From: JBFEYJ01 sp041563315
GTDB taxonomy: Bacteria; Pseudomonadota; Gammaproteobacteria; Thiohalomonadales; Thiohalomonadaceae
Assembly: GCA_041563315.1 (NCBI GenBank)
Contig: JBFFNE010000005.1
Coordinates: 1 to 64,000 of the forward strand
Direction: 5' to 3'
DNA: 64,000 nt
The translations under genes were made by a program, and so were the position numbers. How positions within the stretch are numbered: the stretch's first letter is position 1; the number at the start of each line of letters is the position of its first letter. Below the pieces are notes generated by a model. It was not told where the DNA came from, did not search any database, and saw only the letters and a list, made by a program, of their open reading frames with translations. Positions 17,894-26,283 of this stretch are shown one piece after another.

Positions 17894-18445
17894 ATGATGT
17901 TACTGGGACACCTGTGCCGAAACCGTGAGTTTCGGCTACACCTGGAAAAGAGCAGGAAGCGGCTCTATCGCCTTGCCTATTCATGGTGCCATGCCCCTGA
18001 ACTGGCCGATGACCTGACACAGGAGGCACTTTCCAAGGCACTCAAACAAAGTGCCCAGCTCAAAGACCTGAGTGCTATGGACGGTTGGCTGTTCCGCATC
18101 CTCTCTAACTGCTGGCATGACTATCTTCGCAGTCGGCATGAAACGCTACAGTACGATGAGGAGCGTGATCTTGACCCGGTGACACCGGAACAACTTAATC
18201 TGCGCCAGCAGGATATCGAAAGCGTAAGAAAGGCTGTCGCCACTCTTACACAAGAGCAGCGACAAGTTATTACCCTGGTGGATATCGAAGGGTGCCGCTA
18301 TGCCGAGGTTGCCGAGATCCTCGCATTGCCCATCGGCACAGTCATGAGTCGCCTGTGCCGGGCACGCCACGCCCTCAAGGAAAGGCTGCTGACAAAAGTT
18401 GAGGTGCCACGCCGACAGGTGCTGCCTTTCAGGAGGCTGACATGA
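17894..18445 (+). CDS. ECF-family RNA polymerase sigma factor
   Basis: A 183-residue sigma factor with only regions 2 and 4. Region 2 spans about residues 20-80 (LYRLAYSWCHAPELADDLTQ, MDGWLFRILSNCWHDYLRSR). Region 4 spans about residues 112-172 (LTQEQRQVITLVDIEGCRYA, IGTVMSRLCRARHALKERL), including the helix-turn-helix. The last codons overlap the next gene in an ATGA junction, so the anti-sigma factor is translationally coupled. It faces the dsrE-like/porin operon across a 200-base region with paired GGAAT/CGTC promoters. Its ECF subgroup cannot be settled by eye. Confidence 0.93.
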   Translation: MMLLGHLCRNREFRLHLEKSRKRLYRLAYSWCHAPELADDLTQEALSKALKQSAQLKDLSAMDGWLFRILSNCWHDYLRSRHETLQYDEERDLDPVTPEQLNLRQQDIESVRKAVATLTQEQRQVITLVDIEGCRYAEVAEILALPIGTVMSRLCRARHALKERLLTKVEVPRRQVLPFRRLT

Positions 18446-19164
18446 ATCGTAAATTCCCTCCCCCGATCTCCGGCGAACAGCTCAATGCCTTCATCGATGA
18501 TGAGCTTAATTTCGAGGAAAAAACACGGATTTTCGAACATCTGGGTAAAGATGAAGCCCTTATTCGGGAGACCCAGGAGTTACAACAACTGCGTTCACTG
18601 CTGAAACACGCCTACCGTAATCCACCGCCCCCCCCCCATAACAGGAATCGCGCTGTAAGCCACCTTCCCTTGAAGGGCCTGGCCGCCGGATTATTGTTAG
18701 GCCTCGGGGTGATAACGGGTTGGTTTGGTAACGCTTTCACGGACAATATCCGAGTCGCCCTTGATGGTTCGGCAACTCACCTAAATACCGTTGCTGCGGA
18801 TCAAGCGAACTTGCTGCTTCATATCAGCACGAACGATCCGGCTAGAATGGAGGCGGCATTAAATTATGCCGAAGAACAGTTGGCTACCCATCGTGCACAA
18901 GACCTTGCGTTTCGCCTGGAGGTCGTTGCTAACGATGGGGGGATCGAGCTGCTGCGACGTGACACCTCGCCCTACCCCGAGCGAATCGAGGCACTGCTCA
19001 GTGAATACGATAATGTCACCTTCCTCGCCTGTGCCAATGCCCTGCACAAGCTGCAAGCTCAAGGCGTGAATGTGGAGCTTCTGCCCGGCACACGCAGTGA
19101 CCATACCGCTCTCGATAAGATTATCGAACGACTTGACAAGGGGTGGCGTTATATAAAGGCGTAA
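18442..19164 (+). CDS. Membrane anti-sigma factor fused to a DsrE-like extracytoplasmic domain
   Basis: A 240-residue protein in three parts. Residues 1-60 (ISGEQLNAFIDDELNFEEKT, then DEALIRETQELQQLRSLL) look like a cytoplasmic anti-sigma domain, but without the His-Cys-Cys zinc motif of ZAS proteins. Residues 77-97 form one membrane span (LPLKGLAAGLLLGLGVITGW). Residues 122-240 resemble the DsrE fold and align with the secreted DsrE-like protein: NLLLHISTNDPARM with VVLQISDGDPFKQ, and VTFLACANALHKL with VKFHACKNTIANM. The shared cysteine is Cys197. The gene starts inside the end of the sigma gene (ATGA overlap). I infer that the periplasmic DsrE-like part senses a sulfur or redox signal; an equally possible role is binding the secreted paralogue. 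Confidence 0.8.
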   Translation: MNRKFPPPISGEQLNAFIDDELNFEEKTRIFEHLGKDEALIRETQELQQLRSLLKHAYRNPPPPPHNRNRAVSHLPLKGLAAGLLLGLGVITGWFGNAFTDNIRVALDGSATHLNTVAADQANLLLHISTNDPARMEAALNYAEEQLATHRAQDLAFRLEVVANDGGIELLRRDTSPYPERIEALLSEYDNVTFLACANALHKLQAQGVNVELLPGTRSDHTALDKIIERLDKGWRYIKA

Positions 19165-19259
19165 GGCTTTACCGCAACAGCTTAATGCACGCTGCTTTTG
19201 AGCCGAGATCCTCTGCCTTTCCGCAATAAGGGCAGATGTTGGATGCCAACACGAAAACG

Positions 19260-19288
19260 AAAAAAGCCCCGCCGAGGCGGGGCTTTTT
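19260..19288. terminator. Bidirectional rho-independent terminator
   Basis: A perfect 8-bp stem GCCCCGCC/GGCGGGGC with a 2-base loop is flanked by an A-run on the left and five T residues on the right. It can end both the plus-strand anti-sigma operon and the minus-strand groES-groEL operon. Confidence 0.92.
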
Positions 19289-19309
19289 AGTTCGACGTGG
19301 AAGCCGGGC

Positions 19310-20962
19310 TTACATCATGCCCATGCCGCCCATGCCTCCCATGCCGCCCATGTCACCGCCCATACCACCGGCAGCAGACTCAGCCTTCGGCAGTTCGGCC
19401 ACCATCGCTTCGGTGGTGATCATCAGACCAGCCACAGAGGCAGCGTTCTGCAGGGCAGAACGGGTTACCTTGGTCGGGTCGAGAATACCCATCTCGATCA
19501 TGTCACCATACTCGCCACTGGCGGCGTTGTAGCCGTAGTTGCCCTCACCCGCTTTGACGTTATTCAGTACCACAGAAGCCTCATCGCCGGCGTTGGCAAC
19601 AATCTGGCGCAGCGGCTCTTCCATGGCGCGGCGAGCGATAGCGATACCGATATCCTGATCGTGGTTGGCGCCGGTCAGTTTGTCGATAGCGTTCAGTACA
19701 CGCACCAGCGCGGTACCACCGCCAGGCACTACACCCTCTTCCACTGCGGCGCGGGTAGCGTGCAGGGCGTCGTCGATGCGATCCTTCTTCTCCTTCATCT
19801 CCACTTCGGTGGCAGCGCCAACCTTGATTACCGCAACACCGCCGGCCAGCTTGGCTACGCGCTCCTGCAGCTTCTCCTTGTCATAGTCAGAGGTGGTCTC
19901 TTCGATCTGGGCACGGATCTGAGCCACTCGTGCCTCGATGTCGCCTTTCTGGCCAGCACCATCGACAATCACGGTATTCTCTTTCGAGACCACGATGCGC
20001 TTGGCGGTACCCAGGTCGTTGATCGAAGCCTTCTCCAGGGAGAAGCCGACCTCTTCGGAGATCACCTGTCCGCCAGTGAGGATGGCCATATCCTGCAGCA
20101 TCGCCTTGCGGCGATCGCCAAAGCCCGGGGCCTTGACTGCAGCGACCTTAACGATACCACGAATGGAGTTGACCACCAGAGTTGCCAAGGCCTCGCCTTC
20201 AACATCCTCCGCAACGATCAGCAACGGTTTGCCAGACTTGGCCACGCCCTCGAGCACCGGCAACAGCTCACGGATATTGGAGATCTTCTTGTCGTACAGC
20301 AGGATGTAGGGGTCTTCCAGCTCGGCGACCATCTTCTCCTGGTTGTTGACGAAATAGGGGGAGAGGTAGCCGCGGTCAAACTGCATACCCTCAACCACGT
20401 CCAGCTCGTCGTACAGGGAAGAACCCTCTTCAACGGTAATGACGCCGTCTTTTCCTACCTTTTCCATAGCATCGGCGATGATTTTGCCGATAGCCTCATC
20501 GGAGTTGGCGGAGATAGTGCCGACCTGAGCAATGGCCTTGTTGTCGGTGCAAGGCTTGGAGAGATTCTTCAGCTCCTCAACCGCCGCAATAACCGCCTTG
20601 TCGATACCGCGCTTCAGATCCATCGGATTCATCCCGGCGGTGACCGCTTTCATGCCTTCACGGAGGATGGCCTGGGCCAGCACGGTTGCCGTGGTGGTGC
20701 CGTCACCAGCGATATCGGAGGTCTGGGAAGAGACTTCCTTGACCATCTGGGCCCCCATATTCTCAAACTTGTTTTCCAGCTCGATCTCCTTGGCCACGGA
20801 GACGCCATCCTTGGTGATGGTAGGGGCGCCGAAAGACTTCTCCAGCACGACGTTGCGGCCCTTGGGACCAAGGGTGACCTTAACGGCATTGGCCAGGGTG
20901 TTAACACCCTTGACCATCAACTGGCGGGCGTCATCGGAAAACTTGACTTCTTTTGCACTCAT
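19310..20962 (-). CDS. groEL: 60-kDa chaperonin GroEL
   Basis: The 550-residue ATP-dependent folding chaperonin, which forms a double ring closed by GroES in the cytoplasm. It starts MSAKEVKFSDDARQLMVKGV and carries LGPKGRNVVLEKSFGAPTIT and the ATP-binding stretch AGDGTTTATVLAQAI. It ends with the usual glycine/methionine-rich tail of GGM repeats. Full length and intact. It lies 48 bases downstream of groES under the shared CIRCE-controlled promoter. Confidence 0.99.
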   Translation of the reverse strand: MSAKEVKFSDDARQLMVKGVNTLANAVKVTLGPKGRNVVLEKSFGAPTITKDGVSVAKEIELENKFENMGAQMVKEVSSQTSDIAGDGTTTATVLAQAILREGMKAVTAGMNPMDLKRGIDKAVIAAVEELKNLSKPCTDNKAIAQVGTISANSDEAIGKIIADAMEKVGKDGVITVEEGSSLYDELDVVEGMQFDRGYLSPYFVNNQEKMVAELEDPYILLYDKKISNIRELLPVLEGVAKSGKPLLIVAEDVEGEALATLVVNSIRGIVKVAAVKAPGFGDRRKAMLQDMAILTGGQVISEEVGFSLEKASINDLGTAKRIVVSKENTVIVDGAGQKGDIEARVAQIRAQIEETTSDYDKEKLQERVAKLAGGVAVIKVGAATEVEMKEKKDRIDDALHATRAAVEEGVVPGGGTALVRVLNAIDKLTGANHDQDIGIAIARRAMEEPLRQIVANAGDEASVVLNNVKAGEGNYGYNAASGEYGDMIEMGILDPTKVTRSALQNAASVAGLMITTEAMVAELPKAESAAGGMGGDMGGMGGMGGMGMM

Positions 20963-21010
20963 GGTGAACTTCCTCTTAACTCTTTGATATTTATCGATTT
21001 CTGGCGAAAA

Positions 21011-21301
21011 TTAGCCTTCGATAACGCCCATAATGTCTTCTTCGCGCATCATCAGTAGCTCTTCGCCTTCAACCTTGACGGCGGTACCGGCGTACTGACC
21101 AAACATCACCTTGTCACCAACTTTGACATCCATTGGGCGGACTTCGCCATTTTCCAGGATACGACCCTTGCCTACAGCCAGAACCTCCCCCTGATTGGGT
21201 TTTTCAGCGGCAGAACCGGGCAGAACTATTCCACCGGCGGTAGTGGTCTCTTCTTCCATGCGACGGACAAGCACACGGTCATGCAACGGACGAATGTTCA
21301 T
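21011..21301 (-). CDS. groES: 10-kDa co-chaperonin GroES
   Basis: The 96-residue lid of the GroEL cage. I chose the ATG at 21301 (MNIRPLHDRVLVRRMEEE), the standard GroES N-terminus, over an in-frame ATG five codons upstream. The mobile loop is ETTTAGGIVLPGSAAEKPNQ, and the C-terminus DIMGVIEG is typical. First gene of the groES-groEL operon. Confidence 0.98.
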   Translation of the reverse strand: MNIRPLHDRVLVRRMEEETTTAGGIVLPGSAAEKPNQGEVLAVGKGRILENGEVRPMDVKVGDKVMFGQYAGTAVKVEGEELLMMREEDIMGVIEG

Positions 21302-21435
21302 TCTGTTCTCCTTCAAACATACAAAGTAATAACGACATCATGCCACCCACCGACAGCTGCCAACCCAGGATATCGCCTTGAGTCAGACAGGCTGCTGGTG
21401 CAACGGCGTGCCGCTTGGGGAAAATGCATCGACTG

Positions 21436-21462
21436 TTAGCACTCCCCTCACGTGAGTGCTAA
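21436..21462. promoter_or_regulatory. CIRCE operator (HrcA binding site)
   Basis: An exact match to the CIRCE consensus: TTAGCACTC-N9-GAGTGCTAA. It overlaps the predicted transcription start of groES-groEL, so HrcA should repress the operon until heat shock. The hrcA gene is not in this window. Confidence 0.96.
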
Positions 21463-21489
21463 TGATAATTACCTAATGTAAATAGTCAA
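21462..21489 (-). promoter_or_regulatory. Predicted sigma-70 promoter of groES-groEL
   Basis: On the minus strand TTGACT (21489-21484) and TATCAT (21467-21462) are separated by 16 bases, placing the start within the CIRCE operator. No clear sigma-32 promoter was seen. Confidence 0.65.
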
Positions 21490-21876
21490 GAGATCTTAAG
21501 CAAGTTGGTGGCGAATCCTGATGTAAGCCCGCCAATAAAAAGAGGCCTAGAATGACCTGAGTAAGCTCAAACTTGGACAAAGCTTTGCGCACAGGCGTCC
21601 ATCGCACGCAACACGAGCCATGGTGAACCTCCATGGGAGGCGCCAGATTGCTTAAGGGTATAGGCCTTATGCAATGAGCGAGCACGGATAAGGGCAGTAA
21701 AGTGCGTGGCATGAATACTTGCAAGTGTTCCAAAGGGGTGAGCCCCTTCCCACAACGCCTGCGTGCGTGTCCGGCCGGGAACAGATAGCGGGAAACATGC
21801 CGTTCGACCCGGCATGCGGATTCGTTAACCAGACAGAGGAACCTTGCGGAAAGGATTAGAACAGCAGCGGAGAGGC
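21490..21876. other. Intergenic stretch without a recognised gene
   Basis: About 390 bases between the groESL promoter and fxsA. Two overlapping minus-strand frames (21473-21815) have no recognisable domain. A small hairpin (ATGCCG..CGGCAT near 21797-21815) is present. A small RNA or a decayed gene cannot be excluded, but nothing can be named. Confidence 0.45.
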
Positions 21877-22416
21877 TCAGTCATCATCCTCACGGCGATA
21901 GTCACCTTCCAGGGTACGGGACCCCCGGCTCTCTCCACTGTCGGAACCTCTAGGTCCAGGACCGCGCGGCATACGGGTAATGATGCCACGTTCAATCACC
22001 GCAAGAATCATCCACCGCCGCAAAGCCGGGATCAGGCCGAGAAACCCGATAACATCGGTGAAAAAGCCCGGCGTCAGCAACATCACTCCACTGATCATGA
22101 GCACCACCCCTTCAAGCATCGCCTCCGCGGGCAATTCTCCGCGAGCCAGGGCGCGTTGCGCCTTTCCAATGGTGTAGATCCCCTGGTGGCGCAACAACAG
22201 CACGCCAAGCATAGCGGTGAACACCACCATAAAGACCGTTGGAAGAGCGCCAATAATGCCCCCTACCTTAATCAGCAGATAGATCTCAAGCAGAGGAACG
22301 AGAAGAAACAGAACGAAGAAAATTCGAAACAAGGTTCTAGCCAGTATTAGGTAAAGATAGGTAGTATAACGTTTCGTGGCCGCTGAAATAAGCGCAACCA
22401 TAGCATTCGATGACAA
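21877..22416 (-). CDS. fxsA: FxsA-family inner-membrane protein
   Basis: A membrane protein of up to 179 residues in the FxsA family, whose E. coli member eases exclusion of phage T7 by the F plasmid when overproduced. Its normal role is unknown. It has several hydrophobic segments (FRIFFVLFLLVPLLEIYLLI, ALPTVFMVVFTAMLGVLLL, EGVVLMISGVMLLTPGFF), and the tail TLEGDYRREDDD parallels E. coli TFDGEYQRKDD. The family normally begins right before the first span, so the true start may be downstream of the ATG at 22416, for example the TTG near 22332. The position next to groESL and cutA is frequent in gammaproteobacteria. Confidence 0.85.
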   Translation of the reverse strand: MSSNAMVALISAATKRYTTYLYLILARTLFRIFFVLFLLVPLLEIYLLIKVGGIIGALPTVFMVVFTAMLGVLLLRHQGIYTIGKAQRALARGELPAEAMLEGVVLMISGVMLLTPGFFTDVIGFLGLIPALRRWMILAVIERGIITRMPRGPGPRGSDSGESRGSRTLEGDYRREDDD

Positions 22417-22473
22417 AGTGGCACTACAGCCTCTAAAAACCTGACCCTACTTCATCGAGAGTCCCGTCAGTTT

Positions 22474-22797
22474 ATGGATTATAGACTTGCCATAACCACC
22501 TGCCCAAATATGGAAGTTGCCGACGCCATTGCCTCTGCGCTGGTGACTGAGCAGCTGGCGGCCTGTGTCAACATCCTGCCAGGGGCCTGCTCGGTGTATG
22601 AATGGCAGGGCCGACTGAACAGAGACCAGGAGATGGTATTGCTGCTCAAAACCCGCAGCGACCGACTCACAGCACTCGAGGTTCGCTTGCTCGAACTTCA
22701 TCCCTATGAACTCCCAGAGCTCATTGTGGTCCCTGTGTTGGGGGGCTTGGCTCCCTACCTGTCGTGGATCGAGACTCAACTGGATAAGAACAAATGA
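22474..22797 (+). CDS. cutA: Divalent-cation tolerance protein CutA
   Basis: A 107-residue protein of the CutA1 family, a trimeric PII-like fold linked to copper tolerance. Typical segments are AITTCPNMEVADAIASALV, AACVNILPG, YEWQGRLNRDQEMVLLLKT and LHPYELPELIVVPV. The stop overlaps the dsbD start (ATGA at 22794-22797), so the two are translationally coupled, as in E. coli. Confidence 0.95.
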   Translation: MDYRLAITTCPNMEVADAIASALVTEQLAACVNILPGACSVYEWQGRLNRDQEMVLLLKTRSDRLTALEVRLLELHPYELPELIVVPVLGGLAPYLSWIETQLDKNK

Positions 22798-25031
22798 AGA
22801 AAATCATAATTGCACTGCTCGCCCTGTTTCTCTCCTTCACCGCCTTCGCCCAAGAGGAGGATGAGCTGCTGGAGCCGGAGAAGGCCTTCGCCCTGACGGT
22901 CACTGCCCTGGATGCAGACACCATCGAGGCACGCTGGGACATCGCGGCGGGTTACTATCTCTATCGCAGCAAGTTCAGTTTTAACAGTGATACCGAGGGT
23001 GTCACCCTCGGCGAGCCGCACTTCCCGGCCGGCAAGATCAAAAACGATGAATTTTTCGGTGAGGTCGAGATCTACCGAGGCACGGTTGCCGTTACCATTC
23101 CGGTTAAGTATACCGCCAGCGCTCCCACCACCTTCTCCCTCACGGCCAAATCCCAAGGCTGTGCCGATATCGGCGTCTGTTATCCTCCACAACGCCAGAG
23201 CCGCGAGGTCACCCTGGCTGGCGCGCAGGAAGCCGCCCCACTCGCAGCACTCCCCGGCCTGGACCCCGGTTTCCTTGATGACAATAGTGCTGGAGAGGTG
23301 CTCGAACCGGATCAGGCCTTCCGCTTCGATGCCATCGTCGAGGACGGCAACACCATACTGATCCGTTGGGATATCACCCCTGGTCATTACCTCTACAAAG
23401 ACAAATTCAGCTTTACCCTGACTCAAGCCGACGGGATCAGCCTCGACCAAGTACCACTTCCCAAGGGTGAAGAAAAAGATGACGAGTTCTTCGGCCGCAT
23501 CGAGGTTTATCACGACCCCGTTGAGGTACGCGTGCCGCTTCTACGCGAGAATCTTGAAGCGACCGAAATCACCCTGTTGGCCCGTTATCAGGGCTGTGCC
23601 GAGATTGGTATCTGCTACCCGCCACAGAAGAAATCGATAACACTCGCTCTCCCGGCGGGCACCGCAGGTGCAGCGCCGGCAAGTCAAGCGTCCGCCCCTG
23701 CCGCGGCCACACTTGAGGCCCCCCTCTCCGAGCAGGACCAACTGGCCGCGGCACTGGCAGGCGGCAATACCGCCTGGACCATTTTGCTGTTCTTTGCCGC
23801 AGGACTGTTGCTGGCCTTTACGCCCTGCGTTTTTCCGATGATTCCGATCCTCTCCAGCATTATCGTCGGCCAAGGTGAGGCGATCACCACCCGCAAAGCC
23901 TTTGTGCTCTCGTTGACCTATGTGCTGGCCATGGCCGCCACCTATACCGTTGCCGGGGTGATCGCCGGCCTGTTCGGCGCCAATCTGCAAGCGGCATTCC
24001 AGAACCCGTGGATCCTCGTCAGCTTTGCCACCGTATTCGTGGCCCTATCCTTTTCCATGTTTGGCTTCTACGAGCTCCAGCTACCCTCGGCACTGCAGAG
24101 CAAACTGACCGAGGTGAGCAACAAGCAGGAGGGCGGTACCCTCACAGGCGTGGCCATTATGGGTCTTCTCTCGGCGCTCATTGTCGGCCCCTGTGTCGCC
24201 CCGCCGCTGATGGGAGCACTGATCTATATCGGCCAGACCGGCGATCCATGGCTCGGTGGGGCAGCCCTCTTTGCCCTCTCCCTTGGCATGGGCGCGCCAC
24301 TGGTAGCCATCGGCACGGCTGGCGGCAAATACCTACCCCGGGCCGGAGGCTGGATGGACGCCGTCAAAGCAGTCTTCGGCGTACTGCTACTGGCCGTGGC
24401 GATCTGGATGCTCGAGCGCATCCTGCCTGCCTCTGTCACTCTGCTGTTGTGGGCGCTGTTGCTGATTATCTCCGCCGTCTACATGGGTTCGCTGGATGCT
24501 ATCAAGGAGGGCGCCTCGGGCTGGCGCAAGCTATGGAAAGGACTTGGCCTGGTGCTGCTGCTACAGGGCGCTGTGATGCTTGTCGGCCTGGCCGCCGGCA
24601 ACACCGATCCGCTGCAACCGCTCAAGGGCATCGGCTTTGGCGGGGGAGCGACGCAACAGGCGCATCTCAGTTTCAAAACCATAAAGACGGTTGATGACCT
24701 GGAGCGCGAGGTGGCCGCGGCGAGCGCTGCAGGCATGCCGGTAATGCTCGATTTTTATGCCGACTGGTGTGTCTCCTGCAAGGAGTTCGAGAAATACACT
24801 TTCTCCGATCCACAGGTAATCGCCGCTTTGGGTAATGCTGTTGCGCTGCAGGCTGACGTGACCGCCAATGATGATGCCGACCAGGCTCTGCTCAAGCGGT
24901 TCAAGCTCATCGGCCCTCCCGGCATCGTCTTCTATGATGTAGACGGTAATGAGCTCAGCAATTTCCGGCTCGTCGGGTTTCTGCCAGCCGAGGAGTTTGC
25001 CTCCCACGTGCGTCGTGCCCTCCAGCGCTAA
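22794..25031 (+). CDS. dsbD: Thiol:disulfide interchange protein DsbD with duplicated N-terminal domain
   Basis: Carries electrons from cytoplasmic thioredoxin across the inner membrane to periplasmic DsbC and related proteins. A signal peptide (residues 1-19) is followed by two DsbD-alpha domains in tandem, about residues 27-143 and 168-285. Each keeps the cysteine pair (GCADIGVCYPP and GCAEIGICYPP). The eight-span membrane domain, about residues 325-600, has its redox cysteines in FTPCVFPMIPILSS and GPCVAPPLMGAL. A C-terminal thioredoxin domain carries WCVSC near residue 660. At 745 residues it is about 180 longer than E. coli DsbD because of the extra alpha domain. It overlaps cutA upstream. 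Confidence 0.95.
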   Translation: MKKIIIALLALFLSFTAFAQEEDELLEPEKAFALTVTALDADTIEARWDIAAGYYLYRSKFSFNSDTEGVTLGEPHFPAGKIKNDEFFGEVEIYRGTVAVTIPVKYTASAPTTFSLTAKSQGCADIGVCYPPQRQSREVTLAGAQEAAPLAALPGLDPGFLDDNSAGEVLEPDQAFRFDAIVEDGNTILIRWDITPGHYLYKDKFSFTLTQADGISLDQVPLPKGEEKDDEFFGRIEVYHDPVEVRVPLLRENLEATEITLLARYQGCAEIGICYPPQKKSITLALPAGTAGAAPASQASAPAAATLEAPLSEQDQLAAALAGGNTAWTILLFFAAGLLLAFTPCVFPMIPILSSIIVGQGEAITTRKAFVLSLTYVLAMAATYTVAGVIAGLFGANLQAAFQNPWILVSFATVFVALSFSMFGFYELQLPSALQSKLTEVSNKQEGGTLTGVAIMGLLSALIVGPCVAPPLMGALIYIGQTGDPWLGGAALFALSLGMGAPLVAIGTAGGKYLPRAGGWMDAVKAVFGVLLLAVAIWMLERILPASVTLLLWALLLIISAVYMGSLDAIKEGASGWRKLWKGLGLVLLLQGAVMLVGLAAGNTDPLQPLKGIGFGGGATQQAHLSFKTIKTVDDLEREVAAASAAGMPVMLDFYADWCVSCKEFEKYTFSDPQVIAALGNAVALQADVTANDDADQALLKRFKLIGPPGIVFYDVDGNELSNFRLVGFLPAEEFASHVRRALQR

Positions 25032-25335
25032 TACCAGCCACAACATCCTGGGCCGGGATTTCCGGTCCAGGTATATCGAGTTCCCCTCCTCCCCATAACG
25101 GATTTATCTTCCGCTTTGTGAACAGCGTCACATCACGAATAGAGTGAAACTTGCGATTATCTGCACTGAACACGCAGGTAAATGGGTTTTCTGGACATAT
25201 TCACTACCTTGATGCAAAATGGCGCCCCTTGCAGATGGTAGCTATAGCGTAAAAATAACAAAATGCCGGAAAATGCCGGAAAATCATGCTATCTTCTTAG
25301 AAAACCTGTCTCCATAGACAACACTGGATCGCAAC
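25032..25335. other. Intergenic region upstream of aroQ
   Basis: About 300 bases that should hold the promoter of the aroQ-accB-accC run. A 10-base unit AAATGCCGGA is repeated directly in tandem at 25261-25280, shortly upstream of an extended -10-like TGCTATCTT. No gene or RNA was recognised. Confidence 0.5.
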
Positions 25336-25776
25336 ATGGCCAAACTGTTGGTGCTTAACGGCCCGAACCTCAACCTGCTGGGCAACCGGGAGCCTGGGCA
25401 CTACGGTACCGACACCCTGGCCAACATCAGTGCACGCCTGATACAACAGGCGGAAACGGCAGGGCATAGCCTGGAATGCTTCCAAAGCAATGCAGAACAT
25501 GAACTGGTGAACCGCATCCACCAGGCACGGGAAGAAGGCGTCAGCGGGATCATCATCAATCCCGCCGCATTTACCCACACCAGCATCGCCCTGCGTGATG
25601 CCCTTGTCGGGGTCGCCATTCCGTTTATCGAAGTACATCTGTCGAACGTGCACGCCCGCGAAGCGTTCCGAAGACACTCCTACTTCTCAGAAATTGCCAT
25701 CGGCGTGATAAGCGGCCTCGGCGCCCAAGGTTACGAATTTGCACTGGCGGCGACAATTCGCCGCCTCTCCGAATAA
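25336..25776 (+). CDS. aroQ: Type II 3-dehydroquinate dehydratase
   Basis: A 146-residue dodecameric enzyme that dehydrates 3-dehydroquinate to 3-dehydroshikimate in the shikimate pathway. NGPNLNLLGNREPGHYG holds the active-site tyrosine. The stretches QSNAEHELVNRIHQA, IINPAAFTHTSIALRDAL and FIEVHLSNVHAREAFR hold the catalytic histidine and arginine residues. It is followed 31 bases later by accB, the classic aroQ-accB-accC order. Confidence 0.97.
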   Translation: MAKLLVLNGPNLNLLGNREPGHYGTDTLANISARLIQQAETAGHSLECFQSNAEHELVNRIHQAREEGVSGIIINPAAFTHTSIALRDALVGVAIPFIEVHLSNVHAREAFRRHSYFSEIAIGVISGLGAQGYEFALAATIRRLSE

Positions 25777-25807
25777 CGCACACCATAAAAAACAGGTCTT
25801 AAGTACA

Positions 25808-26254
25808 ATGGATATTCGCAAGGTCAAAAAACTTATCGAACTGCTGGAAGAGTCCGGGATCGCGGAAATAGAGATCCACGAGGGCGAAGAGTCGGTTCGC
25901 ATCAGCCGCGCCAGCCAGAACACGGCTCCCGTTTACGCTGCCCCGGCTCCGGTAGCCGCCGCACCGGCAGCAGCTCCTGCAGCGACAGCCGCTGAAGAGA
26001 GTGGCAGCGCGCTCCCCAGCGGCCATCAAGTCACCTCTCCCATTGTCGGAACCCTCTATCGTTCCCCCTCCCCCACCGCAAAGGCGTTTGTGGAGGTAGG
26101 CAGCAGCGTCAATGTAGGCGATACCCTCTGCATCATTGAAGCGATGAAGATCATGAATCAGATCGAGGCCGACAAGGCTGGCGTGATCAAGGCCATCCTC
26201 GCGGAAAATGGTGAGCCGGTAGAATTCGGGCAGCCGCTCTTCATCATCGAATGA
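25808..26254 (+). CDS. accB: Acetyl-CoA carboxylase biotin carboxyl carrier protein
   Basis: The 148-residue BCCP subunit of acetyl-CoA carboxylase, the first step of fatty acid synthesis. I chose the ATG at 25808 (MDIRKVKKLIELLEESGIAE), the standard N-terminus, rather than the longer frame from 25739. An alanine/proline-rich linker spans about residues 40-68. The C-terminal biotinyl domain carries the biotin lysine in EAMKIMNQIEAD. The accC gene follows 29 bases later. Confidence 0.97.
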   Translation: MDIRKVKKLIELLEESGIAEIEIHEGEESVRISRASQNTAPVYAAPAPVAAAPAAAPAATAAEESGSALPSGHQVTSPIVGTLYRSPSPTAKAFVEVGSSVNVGDTLCIIEAMKIMNQIEADKAGVIKAILAENGEPVEFGQPLFIIE

Positions 26255-26283
26255 TTTCACTCAGAACAACAGCTGAAAATCCT

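Noticed and set aside
19661..21058. Plus-strand open frame of 465 codons
   Set aside because: Antisense to groEL, a known source of long spurious frames.
21473..21815. Overlapping small minus-strand frames upstream of groES
   Set aside because: No recognisable domain or start signal; considered as a small RNA (4.5S, 6S) but the sequence does not match either.
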